Assembly: GCA_028284005.1 (NCBI GenBank)
Contig: JANQSO010000014.1
Span: forward strand, 111,105 to 175,104
Direction of reading: 5' to 3'
Source: Flavobacteriaceae bacterium
Lineage (GTDB): Bacteria > Bacteroidota > Bacteroidia > Flavobacteriales > Flavobacteriaceae
Length of the DNA stretch: 64,000 nucleotides
Part shown: piece by piece, positions 1 through 9,298 of the stretch
Layout of the letters: every line of letters starts with the position of its first letter
Position numbering within the stretch: the first letter of the stretch is position 1
Notes under the pieces: model-generated
What the model was told of the DNA's origin: nothing
The model's input: the letters and a program-made list of their open reading frames with translations, nothing else
Database searches by the model: none
Made by a program: the position numbers and the translations under genes

Positions 1-1058
1 TCCAGCTGCGCATCCAGTTTTGGATTTAATCTAGCTTCCGTAAAATTAACCTCCATGATCTCACACATGTAGTTTAAGTACCTAACCCTGAATTCCGGTA
101 CTTGAAAAATACGGTGAATTAATACCTTACTGGCATTATTCAAAATAATATTGAAATCCCCAAAACCGTTTTGTTGCCTGTCAAAAGCAAAATTATAGTC
201 CCAGGGCAGCCAATGTATCTTATCGGTCTTAGGCTCGTGGTACAAATACCAGTTTCTTCCGTGTTCTATATACGAATCCCAATTGTTTGTCAAAAGGTCA
301 ATCGCTAAGATCCTCAGGTATTCATCCAGGTCAAATATACTTTCAATATCATCCTTGAATTCAGTGTTAGTAGAATTATTGATAAAATCCAGAAACTCTA
401 TAAATTTTGTCCAGTCATCGTCATCTTCATTGGTTTGCAATTCAAAAGGATAACTGTTGGGATTAGTACCCAGCCAGTTTAGATCTGAGTTTCCTTTATT
501 CTTCCATAAATTACCATCATTATCTGCAAAGTTTCGTTTTAGATATCTTTTATCTATTTGCTCAATGATAGCGTAAATACCCCAGTATTCATCTTGGATA
601 TAAACCTTTACATGTGAAACTCTTGGAGAAGGGATACCATGCTGTCTAAACATATCATAGACTATTTTATCTTTGATAACAGCCGGGTCACCCTGACCAT
701 TTGCAAGATTGATTTTCCTCACTCCATCATATTCCTGATCATCAACAAATTTTCCAAAATTAATCTTGAGAGGCTTTTTGGTGGTATTTGTGAAAAAATT
801 CGATGAAAACCCTTTTTGACGCACCCCCACATTTTCTATAACATTGCCATCTACTTCTACAGTAACGGAATGATATGGAACTTCTGTACCATTATTCAGG
901 AAATTTTGAAAATCATTTTCCAATAACTGCCAGAAATTGTTTTCGGTAGAATTAATTCTTATTTCATGTAAATAACTATCATCAAATAAAGAATACCCTC
1001 CCTGTGCTTGTATTTGAAGGCTTACCAATAAAAAAGCCACTAAAAAAATTTGTTTCAT
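1..1058 (-). CDS. CotH-family protein, secreted (3' end cut by window edge)
   Basis: The frame opens at an ATG at 1058 and runs off the left edge without a stop, so the C-terminus is missing. It begins with a signal peptide (MKQIFLVAFLLVSLQIQAQ). Next comes a beta-rich N-terminal part with LHEIRINSTENNFW and the family's typical VRQKGFSS and KPLKINF. Then follow YWGIYAIIEQIDKRYLKR and IHWLPWDYNFAFDR, which match the CotH kinase-like fold. CotH proteins have an atypical protein-kinase fold; some are secreted kinases or spore-coat assembly factors, and the bacterial secreted members are poorly characterised. The gene is downstream of and co-directional with a second, larger CotH gene (50-base gap), probably in one transcript. 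The visible part has no lamin-tail domain. A T9SS tail may lie beyond the edge. Confidence 0.8.
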   Translation of the reverse strand, partial: MKQIFLVAFLLVSLQIQAQGGYSLFDDSYLHEIRINSTENNFWQLLENDFQNFLNNGTEVPYHSVTVEVDGNVIENVGVRQKGFSSNFFTNTTKKPLKINFGKFVDDQEYDGVRKINLANGQGDPAVIKDKIVYDMFRQHGIPSPRVSHVKVYIQDEYWGIYAIIEQIDKRYLKRNFADNDGNLWKNKGNSDLNWLGTNPNSYPFELQTNEDDDDWTKFIEFLDFINNSTNTEFKDDIESIFDLDEYLRILAIDLLTNNWDSYIEHGRNWYLYHEPKTDKIHWLPWDYNFAFDRQQNGFGDFNIILNNASKVLIHRIFQVPEFRVRYLNYMCEIMEVNFTEARLNPKLDAQL

Positions 1059-1107
1059 AAAATAGTATTAAATGATATTGTTAGCATAAGCCCTCTTCAC
1101 TAATAAT

Positions 1108-4071
1108 CTACTCGACAATGAGCTTTTGAGCATGCAAAGTAATTCCTTCGTCCGTAGTGATCTTTAAAATATATAGACCGGAAGTAAAGTTTCCTCTTTG
1201 TAGTTCAAACTTATTGGAGTCTGTTTCCATCGATACTATCTCTCTGCCTAGCAGGTCATATACCGCTAACTTCAAAGGATATGTATTGTTGGAGATCAGT
1301 ATTGTTGCTGCTGTCTTCATAGGGTTGGGGAACACAGAGATACTGATATTCTCAAAATCGTTTACACCCAGTGAACAATCTTTATTAGCAGCTCCAGGAG
1401 TACCGTGTTCCGATCCTGTCACTGCACACGCGTTCCAACTGGACGCCAGAGCATTGTCCAATCCCGGGTCAATAAGTTCTAAGGTAGGGCCATTTCCATC
1501 TGCAGCAGTTGGCCAGGGAGCTTCATCGTCATATTCTACAGAATCCACAAGCACATCGTTATCATCAAATAAGCGAATTAATTCTCCACCTCCACTAAGT
1601 CCGAAAGTAAAATCTCCCAGGATAGGGCTGACAGCAGGGAAAAGCGCCTGGAAATCTGTTAAAGACTGAGCCAAAACCAGATAAGAACCGGGTTGCATCG
1701 TTGTTCCGTTTGGAATAACAAATTCATGTAAGTCATCATTATCCTTAAATACCCAGTTAGAGATATTTACGGCGTTACTTCCATTATTATATAGTTCTAT
1801 CCAATCTTTAGTTTCAAAATCTGGTGCGTCTTTATAATTTATTTCATTAATAACGATCCCTGTTCCTCCACTTGCAGCGAAAACTGCTTTTATATTATCA
1901 CTTTGTGTGAGCAATAAAGAGATGTCTACCGCATTTGGGTCCGGGATAACATGATTGTCAATTTCCCAATGATCAAATATATAGTTTGAATTACTTTGTA
2001 CTGCTTCTATAAGCATTTCGATACCGCCATGGTATGACCCGGTCCAGGGATAGTCCCCATAATCAATTGTTATGGAATTGAATTTTATTTGACCTGCATT
2101 GGCCGGTTCAACTTCCAAAGTAACATCATAAGGTCCGGTTAACGTATAACAGCTATTTAATCCGTCCGGAAGATAATCGATTCTATCACTTATAAAATCC
2201 TTGATCTTTTGGACATTCCCTTGCCACTCATTCATATTTCCTCCCCATCGGTTAAAGTGCTGAGGCATCTCCGGTGTAATAGAGTTTTCTATTCCTTCCA
2301 AAACACTAAGCATTTCATCTTCTCTAAAAGCGGTATTCATCAGGTCCATATATCTAGTTACGTAATACTGTCTAAACTCATCATTCTCCAAAAGTTTATT
2401 CAATAATACAATATGTTCTTCCGGGTCTGCTGTGATCCCTTCAGGATAGCATGGCTCGGCATCCGCATTTTCATTTGGTACACCTGTATAATTTATATAG
2501 TGATTGAATGTAGCGTCTTCATCCCACAATACATACCCCCATTTTAAATGGCTTCCGGCTGGGTCTAATCCCCGCCACCAAGAGGTGTTCCAGTTGATCC
2601 AATCTGTACAAACTACAAAAGAGTTTATCAAAATATAATCAACGAGGCTGGTAACGTCAATCTCATTTGCAACGTGCTGGTAATTTGCCTGAACCGATAG
2701 ATCATTGGTGATGGCAAAAGTGTGTATATCTTCCCAATCATCAAATGCGGCCTGACCGCCATATTGGGCCCAGGTATTACCCCAGTTCATTAAATATTGA
2801 ACATTATATTTATCCTGATCGTAGTAGAACTTCGTATAATCCGAATCGCTCACCTTTTCTCTTATGGAGTAAACTCCCCAATATTGGCCATTGGCATAAA
2901 CAACACAACGCTCACCTCTTCGCATATCTACATTCAATTTATTTTTATTTGCCAATTTTTGAATAAACACATCTCTTGTATGAGCACTTGAGTCTATACC
3001 GGGATAATTATCATCTCCTGAAGCTCTTATAATTATTCTCTGAAAACCCTCTCGTTCGGATAAACTCAGTAACTTTTCATTGATAGCATCATGATAGCCC
3101 ATTTCATCTCTGGCTATATAATCAAAGCTCCTTTGATCAAACTGCCAAGAATCCTGTCCATGTTTGTTGTATTCTCCATAGCCAAAATCTTTTCTCTCAC
3201 CATCGGCATCAAAATATTCAATAGTACCATGAGGCCTTAAAGTCTGGTTTCCATTAAGTAATGTCGTTAACTGGCTTGCCGAAGTAGATAAGACCGGCAA
3301 TGTATGATTTTCATTGATGAAGTATGTATTAAAAGTCATGAAACTAGGTAGTATCTCAGGATTATTGGATAGTACAATGGCTTTTACTATCTGGGTGTTT
3401 GCAATAGTCAAAGCTCCTGTATACTGTGTAGACCCGCTAGTGGGTAGGTTTCCGTTTACGGTATAATGTATGGTAGAATTTGGTTCTGCTGTAGTGATCG
3501 CTAAACTTTGACTTCCATTATAAAATCCCGCGTCTATACTCATTTCCGGCCCTTGTGCATAAGCGGTATAACTCGTACCGGTATTGGCTGCCCCTCTGGT
3601 AGGGTTTGTAAAAACCTTCCAGGTAGAAGAACCGTTAGGGCTTCTTCCCATTGAGTGTTCTAATTGGGTCTTTTGTATTTCAAAATCATTGATGACGGTA
3701 CCATTTGTATCTGAAAAAATAACATGTTCCGGAGTGTTCCTGGTCTGTTTTAACTTGAAACTGGTATGATAGTTACCTCCGGAGGCTTCATCTCGTCCGG
3801 AACACCAGAACACCAGATATCCATTTGCAGGAATAACAGTTCCTGCAGGGATTGCCCATTTTGTAGGGTTGGAAGGGTTATCACTTAAATGGTATCCCGC
3901 TAAATCAACGCTCGATCCACCTGTATTATGGAGCTCGATCCAGTCTTCGGTTTTTCCATAGTTATCCAAATATCCTGTTAAATTGGCAACAGAGTATTCA
4001 TTAATTATTACCTGACCGGATACAGGTATTAAGAACATAGAAAGTACGAAAAGGAGGAAGTATTTTTTCAT
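1108..4071 (-). CDS. Secreted lamin-tail / CotH protein with T9SS sorting domain
   Basis: 987 residues. Signal peptide about 1-19. First lamin-tail domain (LTD) about 20-135 (VIINEYSV ... TEDWIELHNTG). A chitobiase/hexosaminidase C-terminal-like beta domain about 176-250 (STIHYTVNGNLPT). A CotH domain about 255-640 (RIIIRASGDDNYPG, YWGVYSIREKVS, YVLWDEDATFNHY). A second LTD about 738-895. A C-terminal T9SS type A sorting domain from about 903 (VFPNP, YDLLGREI, LYILKIT). It should be exported by Sec and then anchored or released by the Por system. The LTDs probably help with surface or ligand attachment; the substrate of the CotH domain is unknown. The second LTD plus tail is nearly duplicated in the upstream gene at 4105-4914. 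Domain assignment is strong; biochemical role is open. Confidence 0.85.
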   Translation of the reverse strand: MKKYFLLFVLSMFLIPVSGQVIINEYSVANLTGYLDNYGKTEDWIELHNTGGSSVDLAGYHLSDNPSNPTKWAIPAGTVIPANGYLVFWCSGRDEASGGNYHTSFKLKQTRNTPEHVIFSDTNGTVINDFEIQKTQLEHSMGRSPNGSSTWKVFTNPTRGAANTGTSYTAYAQGPEMSIDAGFYNGSQSLAITTAEPNSTIHYTVNGNLPTSGSTQYTGALTIANTQIVKAIVLSNNPEILPSFMTFNTYFINENHTLPVLSTSASQLTTLLNGNQTLRPHGTIEYFDADGERKDFGYGEYNKHGQDSWQFDQRSFDYIARDEMGYHDAINEKLLSLSEREGFQRIIIRASGDDNYPGIDSSAHTRDVFIQKLANKNKLNVDMRRGERCVVYANGQYWGVYSIREKVSDSDYTKFYYDQDKYNVQYLMNWGNTWAQYGGQAAFDDWEDIHTFAITNDLSVQANYQHVANEIDVTSLVDYILINSFVVCTDWINWNTSWWRGLDPAGSHLKWGYVLWDEDATFNHYINYTGVPNENADAEPCYPEGITADPEEHIVLLNKLLENDEFRQYYVTRYMDLMNTAFREDEMLSVLEGIENSITPEMPQHFNRWGGNMNEWQGNVQKIKDFISDRIDYLPDGLNSCYTLTGPYDVTLEVEPANAGQIKFNSITIDYGDYPWTGSYHGGIEMLIEAVQSNSNYIFDHWEIDNHVIPDPNAVDISLLLTQSDNIKAVFAASGGTGIVINEINYKDAPDFETKDWIELYNNGSNAVNISNWVFKDNDDLHEFVIPNGTTMQPGSYLVLAQSLTDFQALFPAVSPILGDFTFGLSGGGELIRLFDDNDVLVDSVEYDDEAPWPTAADGNGPTLELIDPGLDNALASSWNACAVTGSEHGTPGAANKDCSLGVNDFENISISVFPNPMKTAATILISNNTYPLKLAVYDLLGREIVSMETDSNKFELQRGNFTSGLYILKITTDEGITLHAQKLIVE

Positions 4072-4104
4072 TTTGTTGGCATTTTAATTAATTTTTCATT
4101 CTTA

Positions 4105-4914
4105 CTACTTGACAATTAGTCTTTGAACCTGTAAAACAGATTCATTGCCAGTAGTTAATTTTAAGATATATACTCCTGTATTTAAATTCTCTTTTTCAAG
4201 AATGAATTTATTGGAATTTGTTTTCATCATTTTAATTTCTCTTCCAAGCATATCATAAATGGTTAGACTTAAAGGAGAAGTAGTATTGGAAACAGTAATA
4301 GTGGTCTTGGCAACCATAGGGTTAGGATAAACAGAAACAACGCTTTCATTAAAGTCGTTTACTCCCAGTACAGAAGTACTGTTGACCTCTCCCGGGGTTC
4401 CGTGCTCACCATCAGGTAAAATAGAAGCCTTCCAACTGGAAGCCAAGGCATTGTCCAAATTAGGATTGGTAAGCTCTAAAGTGGGGCCGTTTCCATCCGG
4501 TTCTGTAGGCCATGGGGCTTCATCGTCATATTCTACAGAATCTACCAATACATTATTATCATCAAACAAACGTATCAATTCTCCTCCTCCGCTAAGTCCA
4601 AAGGTGAAGTCTCCCAAAACCGGGGATACTCCGGGAAATAATGCTTGAAAATCTGCTAAGGTTTGTACCAAAACCAGGTAAGAGCCAGCTGCCATGGTAG
4701 TGCCGTTCGGGATTACAAATTCATGAAGGTCATCATCATCTTTAAAAACCCAATTGGAGATATCAACAGTATTTGCACCATTATTATAAAGTTCTATCCA
4801 ATCTTTAGTTTCAAAATCTATTGCATCCTTATAATTAATTTCATTAATAACAATTTGTCCATTTAAAGTGAGACCGGACAAAGAGATACAAAGAAGAAGT
4901 AAGAAATGTTTCAT
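4105..4914 (-). CDS. Secreted lamin-tail domain protein with T9SS sorting domain
   Basis: 269 residues: signal peptide about 1-19 (ending LNGQ), one lamin-tail domain about 20-170 (IVINEINYKDA, DWIELYNNG, GELIRLFDD), and a T9SS sorting domain about 190-269 (VYPNPM, YDMLGREI, VYILKLT). Both domains match the C-terminal third of the 987-residue neighbour almost residue for residue, so this looks like a recent partial duplication that kept only the LTD, the export tail and a signal peptide. It is the first of three co-directional genes (33-base gap to the next) and probably leads the transcript. There is no enzymatic domain; a structural or adhesive role at the cell surface is an inference. Confidence 0.85.
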   Translation of the reverse strand: MKHFLLLLCISLSGLTLNGQIVINEINYKDAIDFETKDWIELYNNGANTVDISNWVFKDDDDLHEFVIPNGTTMAAGSYLVLVQTLADFQALFPGVSPVLGDFTFGLSGGGELIRLFDDNNVLVDSVEYDDEAPWPTEPDGNGPTLELTNPNLDNALASSWKASILPDGEHGTPGEVNSTSVLGVNDFNESVVSVYPNPMVAKTTITVSNTTSPLSLTIYDMLGREIKMMKTNSNKFILEKENLNTGVYILKLTTGNESVLQVQRLIVK

Positions 4915-5043
4915 AATGATATTTTTGAAGTTATAGTTAGTATGAAAAACGTAAATCTATTAAATATATCTAAACTTTAATGAGCTGATAGCAAATCACT
5001 TATGTGATTATAACAATTATCTTTAAAAAAACCCTACCATAAA

Positions 5044-5093
5044 TTTAACAATAATCTAACATTATTCTAACGTTATTCTAACGCTTTATTAAC
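5044..5093 (+). promoter_or_regulatory. Five TNTAAC-type hexamers on an exact 11-bp pitch
   Basis: TTTAAC (5044), TCTAAC (5055, 5066, 5077) and ATTAAC (5088) occur exactly 11 bases apart, with a weaker CCTACC at 5033. Direct repeats on an 11-bp pitch are typical sites for OmpR/PhoB-family response regulators, and TTAACA-like hexamers recall Bacillus PhoP boxes. They end 86 bases before the ATG of the oxidoreductase operon. The regulator is not identified. Confidence 0.6.
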
Positions 5094-5179
5094 TTTAAGA
5101 CAAGAGTTTTTTTGACAATCAAGAAAATTATTAAGTTTTTATCTTTATATACGACAGATACCTCAATATGTAAACATTT

Positions 5180-6478
5180 ATGGAACACATCGTCATTATT
5201 GGTAACGGAATCTCTGGTGTTACTGCTGCCAGGCACATACGCAAACTTTCAGATAAGAAGATTACCATAATATCTTCTGAAACAGATCATTTCTTTTCCC
5301 GAACCGCCCTTATGTATATCTATATGGGGCACATGAAGTATGAGCACACCAAACCTTATGAAGATTACTTTTGGAAGAAAAACCGGATTGATTTAAAGCG
5401 AGGTTTTGTAAAAAGCGTCACTCCTCAAAAAAAAGAATTGCAATTAGCAGACGGTGAACGTATGAAATACGATAAATTGATCATTGCCGTAGGTTCAAAA
5501 TCCAACAAATTTGGATGGCCGGGGCAAGATCTGGATGGTGTTCAGGGATTGTATTCATTTCAAGATCTGGAAACTTTGGAGAAAAATGCTCCTAGCAACA
5601 AAGTATGCAAACGTGCTGTGATCGTTGGAGGTGGCCTTATTGGGATCGAACTGGCCGAAATGCTTAGTACACGAGATATTCCCGTTACTTTTTTAGTCCG
5701 CGAAAATAGTTTTTGGAACGGAGTGCTTCCGGACGGTGAAAGCCAAATGCTGAACCGACATATTAAAAATCATCATATCGACCTGAGGTTAGGAATGAAT
5801 CTAAAAGAAATTCTAGCTGATGAAAATGGCCGTACCCGTGCAGTTGTAATTGCTGAAACCGGAGAAGAACTTGCTTGTGATATTGTTGGGCTAACAGCCG
5901 GTGTTTCCCCAAATGTAGACTTTCTAAAAGACAGTGAAATAGAACTGGGAAGAGGTGTTAAAGTAAATCGTTTTTTAGAGACCAATTGTGAAGACGTATA
6001 TGCAATTGGCGATTGTGCCGAACAACATGAAGCTATTGGAAACCGTCGCCCAATTGAAGCTGTATGGTATACCGGACGTATGATGGGTGAAACTGTAGCG
6101 CAAACCATTTGTGGCAATAAATTAGAATACAAACCCGGGCATTGGTTTAACAGCGCCAAATTCTTCGATATAGAATACCAAACCTACGGATGGGTCTTTG
6201 CCAATAAAAAAGAGTATGAGGCACATTTTCATTGGAAGCATGAGGATGACACTAAATGCATCACTATAGCATATCACAAGGAAACCGAAGAATTTTTAGG
6301 CATCAATACTTTTGGAATACGAATGAAACATGAAGTATTTGACCGCTGGCTAAACGAAAAACGTGATGTTAACTATGTTGTCAAACATTTAAAACTTGCC
6401 AACTTCGATCCGGAGTTTTATGCTCATTTCGAAAAAGAGATACTTTCAGCCTTTACTAACCGATACACAATTGCCTAA
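5180..6478 (+). CDS. NAD(P)/FAD-dependent oxidoreductase (pyridine nucleotide-disulphide family)
   Basis: 432 residues. The N-terminal FAD-binding motif is IIGNGISGVTAARHI (from residue 5). A second dinucleotide fold is VIVGGGLIGIELAEML (about 150), followed by VYAIGDCAE, the FAD-binding 'GD' motif. The enzyme should pass electrons between NAD(P)H and a protein partner, as in rubredoxin/ferredoxin reductases and nitrite reductase small flavoproteins. The C-terminal 100 residues (EAHFHWKHEDD...) are particular to this subgroup. The next gene, a membrane polyferredoxin, starts 4 bases after this stop, so the two probably form one electron-transfer unit. First gene of the putative operon behind the 11-bp hexamer array. 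The natural electron acceptor is unknown. Confidence 0.85.
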   Translation: MEHIVIIGNGISGVTAARHIRKLSDKKITIISSETDHFFSRTALMYIYMGHMKYEHTKPYEDYFWKKNRIDLKRGFVKSVTPQKKELQLADGERMKYDKLIIAVGSKSNKFGWPGQDLDGVQGLYSFQDLETLEKNAPSNKVCKRAVIVGGGLIGIELAEMLSTRDIPVTFLVRENSFWNGVLPDGESQMLNRHIKNHHIDLRLGMNLKEILADENGRTRAVVIAETGEELACDIVGLTAGVSPNVDFLKDSEIELGRGVKVNRFLETNCEDVYAIGDCAEQHEAIGNRRPIEAVWYTGRMMGETVAQTICGNKLEYKPGHWFNSAKFFDIEYQTYGWVFANKKEYEAHFHWKHEDDTKCITIAYHKETEEFLGINTFGIRMKHEVFDRWLNEKRDVNYVVKHLKLANFDPEFYAHFEKEILSAFTNRYTIA

Positions 6479-6482
6479 CAAT

Positions 6483-8072
6483 ATGAGTACCATACAAAGA
6501 AATATGTCGCTTACCGGTGAACCACCCAAAACAATTAATACACAGCAAAAAATTGCTACTCTCATTGGAATGGCAGGTTTGATCATACTGCTCCTGGCGG
6601 CATTTAATCTGAATTTTCCAAATAAAAGTTTCTGGCTCGCTACTTCACTGACATCTATTTTTCTGGGGATCTTGTGGTTTACCAGAGCAGCTTATCAAAA
6701 CAAGTTAGAAGGAATAAAAAATGATGGTGTTTGGTTTAAATCTATTTCCAGCCGGGGATATTTGGGTTGGATTACAGGAATTGTCCTGACGGGATTTTAT
6801 ATTTTGCTATATTTTTTTCCGCAGTATCTGGGTTTACAACAAGGTAGTGACAATAGGGGTCTTATCGCATTGTTTGACCCACTAAGCAAATTATTGAATG
6901 GGAATCCTGCCAGTCAATGGTTTGTATATGGAACACTTTATACAATTGCAATCCTCGCTTTTGGGATAAAATTTATATGGAAATACAGGCACAATCGCTA
7001 TGAGAAAATACGCACTATTAGTGTGATGTTTTTTCAAACAGCTTTCGCTTTTTTAATACCGGAGTTTATGGCCCGTTTAAATAGTGATACATTTTCGTTA
7101 CCGTATTACGACCTAAAGAACATTTGGCCTCTTAACTACTATAATTTTGAACAATACCGGATCGATAGTTTTATCTCTGCAGGAGACATAGGGCTGGGAC
7201 TACTTATTTTTGGGATCGTTTCCATTTTTGTGATTACACCCATTTTAACATACAAATTTGGTAAAAGGTGGTATTGTAGTTGGGTCTGTGGCTGTGGAGG
7301 TTTAGCTGAAACCGCAGGAGATTCTTTTCGTCAGTTAAGTGACAAAAGCATGAACGCATGGAAGATTGAACGTTGGGTGGTACATAGCGTATTGGTCTTT
7401 GTTGTTGTAATGACTACAGCTGTGGTACATTCATATCTAGGAGAAGATACTTCAAAATACTGGTTGACGAAAGATACATTTCTATTAGGTGTAGGTGCTT
7501 TCCTTACTTTACTATTTGCAGGAATTTGGTTCTTTAAACGCCATCAGTTAAAAAAAGATGCACGCTACGGAGCTATAGGCTACCTTATTATTTTACTGAT
7601 ATTGATAGGGATGCATTTTACTACGGATAAAACATTGTTTCTCTTCGAAGCGGAAACACTTCGAAAATCCTATGGTTTTTTAATAGGTGCTATCTTCAGT
7701 GGAGTAATAGGAACTGGTTTCTATCCAATATTTGGAAGTAGGGTCTGGTGCCGTTTTGGGTGTCCTATGGCTGCTATTTTGGGATTACAGCAACGGTTGT
7801 TTTCAAAATTCAGAATTACAACCAATGGGGGCCAATGCATTTCATGTGGAAATTGTTCTACTTATTGTGAAATGGGTATAGATGTTCGTGCTTATGCCCA
7901 AAAGGGTGAAAATATTATACGCGCCAGCTGCGTAGGGTGTGGTATCTGTTCTGCAGTTTGTCCGCGTGGAGTTTTAAAATTAGAAAATGGGCCTCTGGAA
8001 AATCGTATTAAAGGCAATGAAATTTTGTTAGGTAACGATATCAATTTAATGAACTATGTAAACAACAAATAA
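6483..8072 (+). CDS. Membrane-bound 4Fe-4S polyferredoxin (NapH/CcoG-like)
   Basis: 529 residues from the ATG at 6483. An earlier in-frame start at 6396 would overlap the upstream gene by 83 bases and adds an unconvincing leader. It has about nine hydrophobic segments, two membrane-associated cysteine motifs of the NapH/RdxA type (WYCSWVCGCGG and VWCRFGCPMA), and near the C-terminus two [4Fe-4S] ferredoxin clusters (CISCGNCSTYC and CVGCGICSAVCP). The family carries electrons between quinone or flavoprotein partners and periplasmic or membrane enzymes. Directly behind the FAD oxidoreductase, so it is probably its redox partner in the inner membrane. Which terminal reaction is served cannot be told from sequence; it is too long for plain NapH and lacks the CcoG C-terminal Ig-like domain. 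Confidence 0.8.
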   Translation: MSTIQRNMSLTGEPPKTINTQQKIATLIGMAGLIILLLAAFNLNFPNKSFWLATSLTSIFLGILWFTRAAYQNKLEGIKNDGVWFKSISSRGYLGWITGIVLTGFYILLYFFPQYLGLQQGSDNRGLIALFDPLSKLLNGNPASQWFVYGTLYTIAILAFGIKFIWKYRHNRYEKIRTISVMFFQTAFAFLIPEFMARLNSDTFSLPYYDLKNIWPLNYYNFEQYRIDSFISAGDIGLGLLIFGIVSIFVITPILTYKFGKRWYCSWVCGCGGLAETAGDSFRQLSDKSMNAWKIERWVVHSVLVFVVVMTTAVVHSYLGEDTSKYWLTKDTFLLGVGAFLTLLFAGIWFFKRHQLKKDARYGAIGYLIILLILIGMHFTTDKTLFLFEAETLRKSYGFLIGAIFSGVIGTGFYPIFGSRVWCRFGCPMAAILGLQQRLFSKFRITTNGGQCISCGNCSTYCEMGIDVRAYAQKGENIIRASCVGCGICSAVCPRGVLKLENGPLENRIKGNEILLGNDINLMNYVNNK

Positions 8073-8126
8073 CATACGTTAGTAACAGATTTTCCTTACG
8101 TCTAAGCAAAAAATCACAATGTCACG

Positions 8127-8609
8127 ATGCTTCACAAAGTGCCTCTTCTTATCATTTTATTCTTTATAAATTCTAATTTAGAAGCCCAAAAGGACTACCA
8201 TAAAGAGTATTATTCCAATGGAGTACTTAAAGCTGAGGGGTGGAAAAATGACCTTCAAAAAGAAGGTTACTGGAAGTTTTATTATCCAAATGGAATGCTT
8301 CAAAAACAAGGGCATATTTTTAATGATAAACCCATAAAATACTGGTATTTTTATCGTGAAAACGGGACGATTAAAAGTGAAGGACATTTTATCAATGGCC
8401 TTAAAGGCAAGTGGTGGCTTTTCTACGATACAATGGAAAAGATATCCCATAAATGCCAATTGAAGAATAATAAAAAAAACGGGTACTGCTTACGGTATCT
8501 TAAGGAAAAACTCATTAAAGCAGAAAAATATTTAAATGGAAAAAAAATTAAAGAATGGACAGATTTTAGGTCGTTTAAAAAAGAAAATAAACTCTCTGAT
8601 TTAAAATGA
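8127..8609 (+). CDS. Secreted MORN-repeat protein
   Basis: 160 residues with a signal peptide (MLHKVPLLIILFFINSNLEAQ) followed by about four MORN_2-type repeats of roughly 22 residues (EYYSNGVLKAEG, FYYPNGMLQKQGH, FYRENGTIKSEGH, then a degenerate one). The C-terminus is lysine-rich. Such proteins in Bacteroidota are often labelled 'YwqK-family antitoxin', but there is no toxin beside this one, so that name would mislead. MORN repeats usually mediate protein or lipid contacts. The stop overlaps the start of the next GT2 gene by 4 bases (ATGA), giving translational coupling. Role in the operon unknown. Confidence 0.7.
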   Translation: MLHKVPLLIILFFINSNLEAQKDYHKEYYSNGVLKAEGWKNDLQKEGYWKFYYPNGMLQKQGHIFNDKPIKYWYFYRENGTIKSEGHFINGLKGKWWLFYDTMEKISHKCQLKNNKKNGYCLRYLKEKLIKAEKYLNGKKIKEWTDFRSFKKENKLSDLK

Positions 8610-9298
8610 CTTCCATTAAAGTTATCATTCCCGCTTTTAACGAGTCGGCTTCTATCGCCAAAGTGATTGGTGATATTCCTAAGATAGTTTCTGAAGTAAT
8701 TGTAGTAAACAATAATTCTACCGATACTACCTATGAAGTTGCTAAAAATGCCGGGGCTACGGTTATTACTGAAAATGCCCGTGGGTATGGCCACGCATGC
8801 CTGAGAGGAATGAGCTATATTTCTCAACAAGAAACAGTACCGGACATCATTGTTTTCCTGGATGGAGATTATAGTGATTATCCTGAAGAACTACTAAAAA
8901 TTATAGCCCCAATCATTGATCATGATATCGACTTTGTAGTTGGCTCCCGTGTTAAGAGGCTCCGTGAAGATGGTTCAATGACTTTTCCACAACGCTTTGG
9001 AAATTGGCTTGCAACAACATTGATGAAACTTTTTTTTAATTCAAAATTTACAGATCTGGGCCCTTTTCGGGCTATTAAATACCAAAAGTTACTTGCATTG
9101 GAAATGGAAGACAAAACCTATGGGTGGACCGTTGAGATGCAATTAAAGGCACTTAAACGAAAATACACATATGTAGAAGTTCCTGTGAAATATAGAAACC
9201 GAATAGGCGTTTCAAAAGTTTCGGGAACCATAAAAGGTGCTATCTTTGCAGGCATAAAAATTCTGAGTTGGATTTTTAAATACAGTTTAAGAAAATGA
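8606..9298 (+). CDS. GT2 glycosyltransferase, dolichyl-phosphate mannosyltransferase-like
   Basis: 230 residues with a GT-A fold: VIIPAFNESASIAKVI at the N-terminus, VVNNNSTDTT, and the DxD-type metal/nucleotide site in VFLDGDYSDYPEEL. The later FVVGSRV and GWTVEMQLKAL patterns are typical of DPM1/GtrB-like enzymes that transfer a sugar from a nucleotide donor to a polyprenyl-phosphate or lipid. No membrane helix is obvious, so it probably acts at the inner face of the cytoplasmic membrane. It overlaps both neighbours by 4 bases, so it is coupled to the MORN gene upstream and the processive GT2 downstream. Donor sugar unknown. Confidence 0.8.
   Translation: MTSIKVIIPAFNESASIAKVIGDIPKIVSEVIVVNNNSTDTTYEVAKNAGATVITENARGYGHACLRGMSYISQQETVPDIIVFLDGDYSDYPEELLKIIAPIIDHDIDFVVGSRVKRLREDGSMTFPQRFGNWLATTLMKLFFNSKFTDLGPFRAIKYQKLLALEMEDKTYGWTVEMQLKALKRKYTYVEVPVKYRNRIGVSKVSGTIKGAIFAGIKILSWIFKYSLRK

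Noticed and set aside
1157..1669. Open frame of 170 codons on the plus strand within the large lamin-tail/CotH gene
   Set aside because: It is the antisense shadow of the T9SS and second lamin-tail regions; no family match. The similar plus-strand frame at 4382-4648 mirrors the duplicate gene.
6396..6482. Longer N-terminus for the polyferredoxin
   Set aside because: It overlaps the upstream gene by 83 bases in another frame and adds a leader without family character; the ATG at 6483, 4 bases after the stop, is better.
8127..8609. MORN protein as the antitoxin of a toxin-antitoxin pair (YwqK-type naming)
   Set aside because: No toxin-like gene is adjacent, and the protein has a signal peptide, so it is exported.
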